Shown here in pieces: positions 61,018 through 64,000 of a stretch of DNA of 64,000 nt. The stretch is from Gaiella sp. (GTDB lineage: Bacteria > Actinomycetota > Thermoleophilia > Gaiellales > Gaiellaceae). The number at the start of each line of letters is the position of its first letter. Position 1 is the first letter of the stretch. Position numbers and translations under genes: made by a program. The DNA is taken from positions 1,726,622-1,790,621 of the forward strand of contig JAOSJZ010000001.1 of NCBI GenBank assembly GCA_027493885.1. The letters run 5' to 3'. A model generated the notes under the pieces. The model was not told where the DNA came from and searched no databases. It saw only the letters and a program-made list of their open reading frames with translations.

Positions 61018-61655
61018 GCTGCGCGTTCACCCTCGACCACTACCGCGAGCTGCTCGAGGCGGCACGCGCGGGCGGCTATCGCTTCGCGCACTTCGACGAG
61101 CCGCCGCGGCGCGGAGACGTGCTGCTGCGCCACGACGTCGACCTCTCGCTCGACGCGGCGCTCCGGATGGCCGAGCTCGAGGCGGGCGTAGGCGCCTCCG
61201 CGACGTACTTCCTGATGACCGAGTCGGTCTTCTACAACCTCGCCTCGACTGAGGGCACCGCCGCGTCGCAGAGGCTGCGCGAGCTCGGCCACCGGGTCGG
61301 CCTCCATGCGGTCTACCCGAACGCGGCGCTGGACGAGCGCTTCGACCCGGTCGTCGCGTGGCACAACCCCGACCCGGAGTACATGTCGGCGCCGGTCCGC
61401 GGCGCCGTCAACGTGATGCAGGAGGGGTACTTCGACCCGCCGACGTACCGCTCCGACTCGAACCAGCGCTGGCGCTCGGGCTGCCCGCACGAGGAGCTCC
61501 GCGCCGGCGGCTTCCCCTGGCTCCAGCTCCTCACGCACCCCGAGCTCTGGGTCTACCCGGGCGCGACCATGGGAGCCACGATGCGCGCGATGCTCGACGC
61601 CGAGCGCGAGCGCCGGCTCGGCCAGCTCGCCGAGGACCGGATCGACCTGTCGTAG
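61014..61655 (+). CDS. NodB-like polysaccharide deacetylase family protein
   Basis: 213 residues. The family metal motif appears as GDVLLRHDVDLSLDAALRMA (RHDVD in place of TFDD), followed by ATYFLMTES and ELGHRVGLHAVYPN, which supply the usual second His, though the canonical HxxxH is altered. Similar RHDVD proteins are common in capsule and O-antigen loci and may lack deacetylase activity. ATG 61014 overlaps the ATP-grasp stop. The substrate is unknown. Confidence 0.75.
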   Translation: MSCAFTLDHYRELLEAARAGGYRFAHFDEPPRRGDVLLRHDVDLSLDAALRMAELEAGVGASATYFLMTESVFYNLASTEGTAASQRLRELGHRVGLHAVYPNAALDERFDPVVAWHNPDPEYMSAPVRGAVNVMQEGYFDPPTYRSDSNQRWRSGCPHEELRAGGFPWLQLLTHPELWVYPGATMGATMRAMLDAERERRLGQLAEDRIDLS

Positions 61656-61657
61656 GC

Positions 61658-62020
61658 CTACGCTGGGAGGAGCTCGAACGAATCGCAATGCCGGGGGCGA
61701 ACGACCGAGAAGTGCCTCCGGTCGAGTGTGATCACCGTCCGTGCGTCGAGACGTCGGCGAGCGCGAGCAGTGACGCGTCCGTCCCTCCGAGCCCGAGGTC
61801 GAGGTATTCCTCGACGAGGTCGCCGATTCGCAGCCATTCCTCGGGCTCGGGCTCCTCGATCTCGAACCGCTCGAGGCCGCGAAGGAATGCAGCCTCGGGA
61901 CGAGGCCCGAGCCGATTCCCGACGAGATAGGTCGCCTCCGCGACCGCCAGCGCAGGAATGACGAAAGGCAGGCGAGGGTCGGAGAGTACGTCGGCGCAGC
62001 GTCTGTGATCCCGGTCGTCG
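61658..62020 (-). pseudogene. Degraded PIN-domain (VapC-type) toxin gene
   Basis: Reads DRDHRRCADVLSDPRLPFVI, PALAVAEATYLVGNRLGPRP, EWLRIGDLVEEYLDLGLGGT and DASLLALAD, a PIN-domain body, then one missing base near 61751-61755 moves the frame to RLDARTVITLDRRHFSVVRP, the end. The N-terminal Asp motif (DTGP-type) is missing, and the sequence runs on from what looks like the tail of an antitoxin (ELDELLAETWADDIEEDALP, 62010-62090 region). Deletion plus frameshift make it a relic, unlike the intact module at 23949. The ATP-grasp gene beyond it starts within a few tens of bases of the antitoxin remnant. Confidence 0.72.
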
Positions 62021-62118
62021 GTAGGGCGTCCTCCTCGATGTCATCCGCCCACGTTTCTGCGAGGAGCTCGTCCAGCTCCGCCGCGCCAAGGCCGCCGCCG
62101 CTGCTTGGATACGTGCCC

Positions 62119-63147
62119 GTGAGCCTGCGTCCCGTGACCGTGCTCGTCTCCGCCTCCGGGGCGCCCGGGACCGCCGCGCTCCTGCGCGCGCTGCGCGAGA
62201 ACGGCGAGCGCGAGGTGCGGCTCGTCGGCACGGACATGTCGGAGCGCTCGGTCGGACGGCACCTGTGCAACGCGTTCCACCTCGTGCCGCCGGGCTCCGA
62301 CGCCGGCTTCGCCGACGCGATCCTCGGGATCGTCGAGCGCGAGCGGGTCGACGTCGTCCTGCCGCAGTCGTCGTTCGACCTCGAAGGCCTCGCCGCCCAC
62401 CGCGACCGCTTCCCCGTGCCGGTCCTCGTCTCGGGTCCCGACACGATCCACCGCTCGAACGACAAGGCGGAGAGCTACGCGCTCCTCCAGCGGATCGGGG
62501 TCGCCGCACCGGCGTTCCGGCGCGTCAACGGGGCCGCCCAGGTCGCAACCGCCGCCGCCGAGCTCGGCTACCCCGACCGCCCCGTCTGCTTCAAGCCCGT
62601 CTTCTCGTCGGGGTCGCGCGGGTTCCGGGTGCTCGACCCGACGGTCGACCGCGCGCACCAGCTCCTCCACGAGCGCCCCGGCTCGGTCGCGATGCGCCTC
62701 GAGGAGGCGGTCGAGCTCCTCCCGGACGAGGGCGGGCCCGACCTGCTCGTGATGGAGCTCGCGACCGGCGGCGAGCGCACGATCGACGGGATCGCCGACG
62801 GCGAGCGGGTCGTCCTCGGCCACGCGAAGACCCGCGAGGCGATGCGCGCGGGCCTCGCGATGTACTTCGTGACGCTCGACGACTCCGCCCTCGAGGAGAT
62901 CGCCGACCGGATCGTCGCCGAGCTCGGGATCGAGTGGTTCTTCAACATCCAGCTCGTGGGCGAGCACGTGATCGAGGTCAACCCGCGCATCTCGACGGTC
63001 GTCTACCAGGAGGACCTGAACCTCCCCTACCTCGGTGTCAAGCGCGCCCTCGGCGAGGTCGGCGACGACGAGCTGACCGCGCTGCGGAGCCGCGTCCGCC
63101 CAGGCCGCACGGCGCTGCGCTACTTCGACCAGCTCGAATGGGGATAG
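62119..63147 (+). CDS. ATP-grasp ligase (carbamoyl-phosphate-synthase-like)
   Basis: Intact 342-residue ligase: VTVLVSASGAPGTAALLRAL, RVDVVLPQSSFDLEGLAAHR, VCFKPVFSSGSRGFRVLDP as the ATP loop, LLVMELATGGERTIDGIADG, and WFFNIQLVGEHVIEVNPRIS with the Mg-binding Glu-x-Asn of carbamoyl-phosphate-synthase-type domains. GTG 62119 (or 62113) is used; no TAnnnT is seen, so it may be transcribed from upstream. It follows the PIN relic and precedes the GT4 gene, and resembles the ligase at 59810 in domain order, not closely in sequence. Confidence 0.85.
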   Translation: MSLRPVTVLVSASGAPGTAALLRALRENGEREVRLVGTDMSERSVGRHLCNAFHLVPPGSDAGFADAILGIVERERVDVVLPQSSFDLEGLAAHRDRFPVPVLVSGPDTIHRSNDKAESYALLQRIGVAAPAFRRVNGAAQVATAAAELGYPDRPVCFKPVFSSGSRGFRVLDPTVDRAHQLLHERPGSVAMRLEEAVELLPDEGGPDLLVMELATGGERTIDGIADGERVVLGHAKTREAMRAGLAMYFVTLDDSALEEIADRIVAELGIEWFFNIQLVGEHVIEVNPRISTVVYQEDLNLPYLGVKRALGEVGDDELTALRSRVRPGRTALRYFDQLEWG

Positions 63148-63223
63148 AAGGCTCGATGATCCCTGTCACACTCGGCTGCCCTCGGTCACCACGGTTGCGT
63201 GGGGGAACCAGGGGCTCCGCCAC

Positions 63224-64000
63224 GTGAGGCGCCCGCTCCGCGTCGTCCACTGCCCGGTCAACACGGCCGGGATCCCTTGGACGAACGTCGAGGCTTTGCG
63301 CCGCCGCGGTATCGACGCGTCGCTCGTCGTCTTCAACCGGTACACGCTCCACCCCGAGGCCGACCGCTCGCTCGAGCTCCACGGCGGGCTCGCCCGGCGC
63401 CAGCTCGCGCAGTGGAAGGCGCTCGCAGAGCTGCTGCCCCGCACCGACCTGTTCCACTTCACCTTCGGCCTGACGCTCGTCCCCCAGTCGCTCCAGTTCC
63501 CGATCCTTCGCGCTCTGCGCAAGCGCTCCGTGATGCACTACCTCGGCTCGGACATCCGGGGCAAGGCGCCGGAGGAGCTCGCTTCCGGCAAGAAGGCCGG
63601 AGCCGAGATCGTGGGGAGCTACGACGCGGTGCGGTGGGCGCCGGACGCGACCGTGATCCCGCCGGGAATCGATCTCACCCGCGTCGGGCCGGCCCTGCCT
63701 TCAGGCCGCCGGCGGCCGGTGGTCGTCCATGCCCCCTCCTCGCGGAGTCGCAAGGGGACCGACCACGTGCTCCGCGCATGCGCGGAGCTCGACGTCGAGT
63801 TGCGGATCGTGGAGGGCCTTCGTCATGACGAAGCGCTCGAGCGCTACCGCGATGCCGACATCGTGGTCGACCAGCTGAACGCCGGCTGGTACGGCCTCTT
63901 CGCGATCGAGTGCATGGCGCTCGGCAAGCCGGTCGTCACCTACCTGCACGAGGAGGCGGCGAGGCGGACGGAAGAGGCCTTCGGCCTGCCCGTGCCGATC
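63224..64000 (+). CDS. GT4-family glycosyltransferase, partial (cut by the window end)
   Basis: The 259 N-terminal residues are visible: RVVHCPVNTAGIPWTNVEAL, DASLVVFNRYTLHP, TDLFHFTFGLTLVPQSLQFP, MHYLGSDIRGKAPEELASGK, ATVIPPGIDLTRVGPAL, VVVHAPSSRSRKGTDHVLRA opening the donor domain, and the donor-site region WYGLFAIECMALGKPVVTYL. GTG 63224 is 76 bases after the ATP-grasp stop. The C-terminus lies outside the window, so the gene is probably intact but cannot be checked. Confidence 0.85.
   Translation, partial: MRRPLRVVHCPVNTAGIPWTNVEALRRRGIDASLVVFNRYTLHPEADRSLELHGGLARRQLAQWKALAELLPRTDLFHFTFGLTLVPQSLQFPILRALRKRSVMHYLGSDIRGKAPEELASGKKAGAEIVGSYDAVRWAPDATVIPPGIDLTRVGPALPSGRRRPVVVHAPSSRSRKGTDHVLRACAELDVELRIVEGLRHDEALERYRDADIVVDQLNAGWYGLFAIECMALGKPVVTYLHEEAARRTEEAFGLPVPI

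Noticed and set aside
1..64000. tRNA or rRNA genes
   Set aside because: No cloverleaf or conserved rRNA segment was recognised on either strand by eye; a tRNAscan would be decisive.

Overview
This window is a very GC-rich (about 70 percent or more), densely packed bacterial chromosome segment. It looks like an actinobacterial lineage such as Thermoleophilia (Gaiellales or Solirubrobacterales). That placement is an inference from GC content, gene families, GTG/ATG starts, 4-nt ATGA/GTGA gene overlaps and a leaderless promoter layout; no marker gene is present. Almost the whole window is one large surface-glycan region with a small NRPS locus, a xanthine-dehydrogenase-type operon and three toxin-antitoxin-like loci embedded in it.

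Layout. 1-6402 (-): Wzt/Wzm-type ABC exporter, two GT-C membrane glycosyltransferases, a GT2 and a PIG-L deacetylase. 6423-7161 (+): methyltransferase. 7185-7606 (-): DUF4160/DUF2442 pair. 7678-11936 (-): four tandem paralogous GT2 genes. 11989-14605 (+): DegT aminotransferase, NeuD-type acyltransferase and BKACE enzyme. 14574-19592 (-): GT-B enzyme, transketolase, GT-C enzyme. 19666-22025 (+): DPM1-like GT2 and GT4. 22007-29782 (-): methyltransferase, enolase-superfamily enzyme, CMP-sugar synthetase-like enzyme, ketopantoate-reductase-like enzyme, aldehyde dehydrogenase, SDR and NeuB-type synthase, with a Phd/VapC module (+) inserted. 29881-36632: GT2 (+), then GT4, O-antigen-ligase-like protein, a SPOR-like small protein, GT-C and GT4 (-). 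36719-43414 (+): a two-module NRPS (A-T-C-A-T-TE) followed directly by its phosphopantetheinyl transferase. 43430-51572 (-): a seven-gene glycan operon with GT2 genes, a dTDP-glucose 4,6-dehydratase-like enzyme, an ATP-grasp ligase, a DegT aminotransferase and a UPF0104 membrane protein. 51619-53495: DUF402 gene, palindromic repeats, a truncated MFS gene and its TetR regulator. 53629-57094 (+): FAD, 2Fe-2S and molybdopterin subunits of a xanthine-dehydrogenase-family enzyme. 57240-59598 (-): epimerase, DegT, MazG-like. 59810-64000 (+): two ATP-grasp ligases, a NodB-like protein, a wrecked PIN toxin gene (-) and a GT4 cut by the window edge.

How the genes work together (inference): NDP-sugar dehydratases and DegT aminotransferases make amino sugars, NeuD/BKACE/ATP-grasp enzymes may add acyl or amino-acid groups, NeuB plus the CMP-sugar synthetase-like enzyme suggest a nonulosonic or other CMP-activated acid sugar, the many GT2/GT4/GT-C enzymes assemble it, and the ABC exporter and ligase-like protein export or attach it. 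There is no stretch longer than about 300 bases without a gene.

Two patterns run through the window. First, nearly every operon starts with a TAnnnT hexamer 5-10 (mostly 6-7) bases before the start codon, which indicates leaderless mRNAs. Second, at least fifteen otherwise good genes are split by single-base frameshifts that nearly all fall in runs of 3-6 G or C. These are most likely sequencing or assembly errors, so the genes are annotated here as one CDS each with the shift noted.
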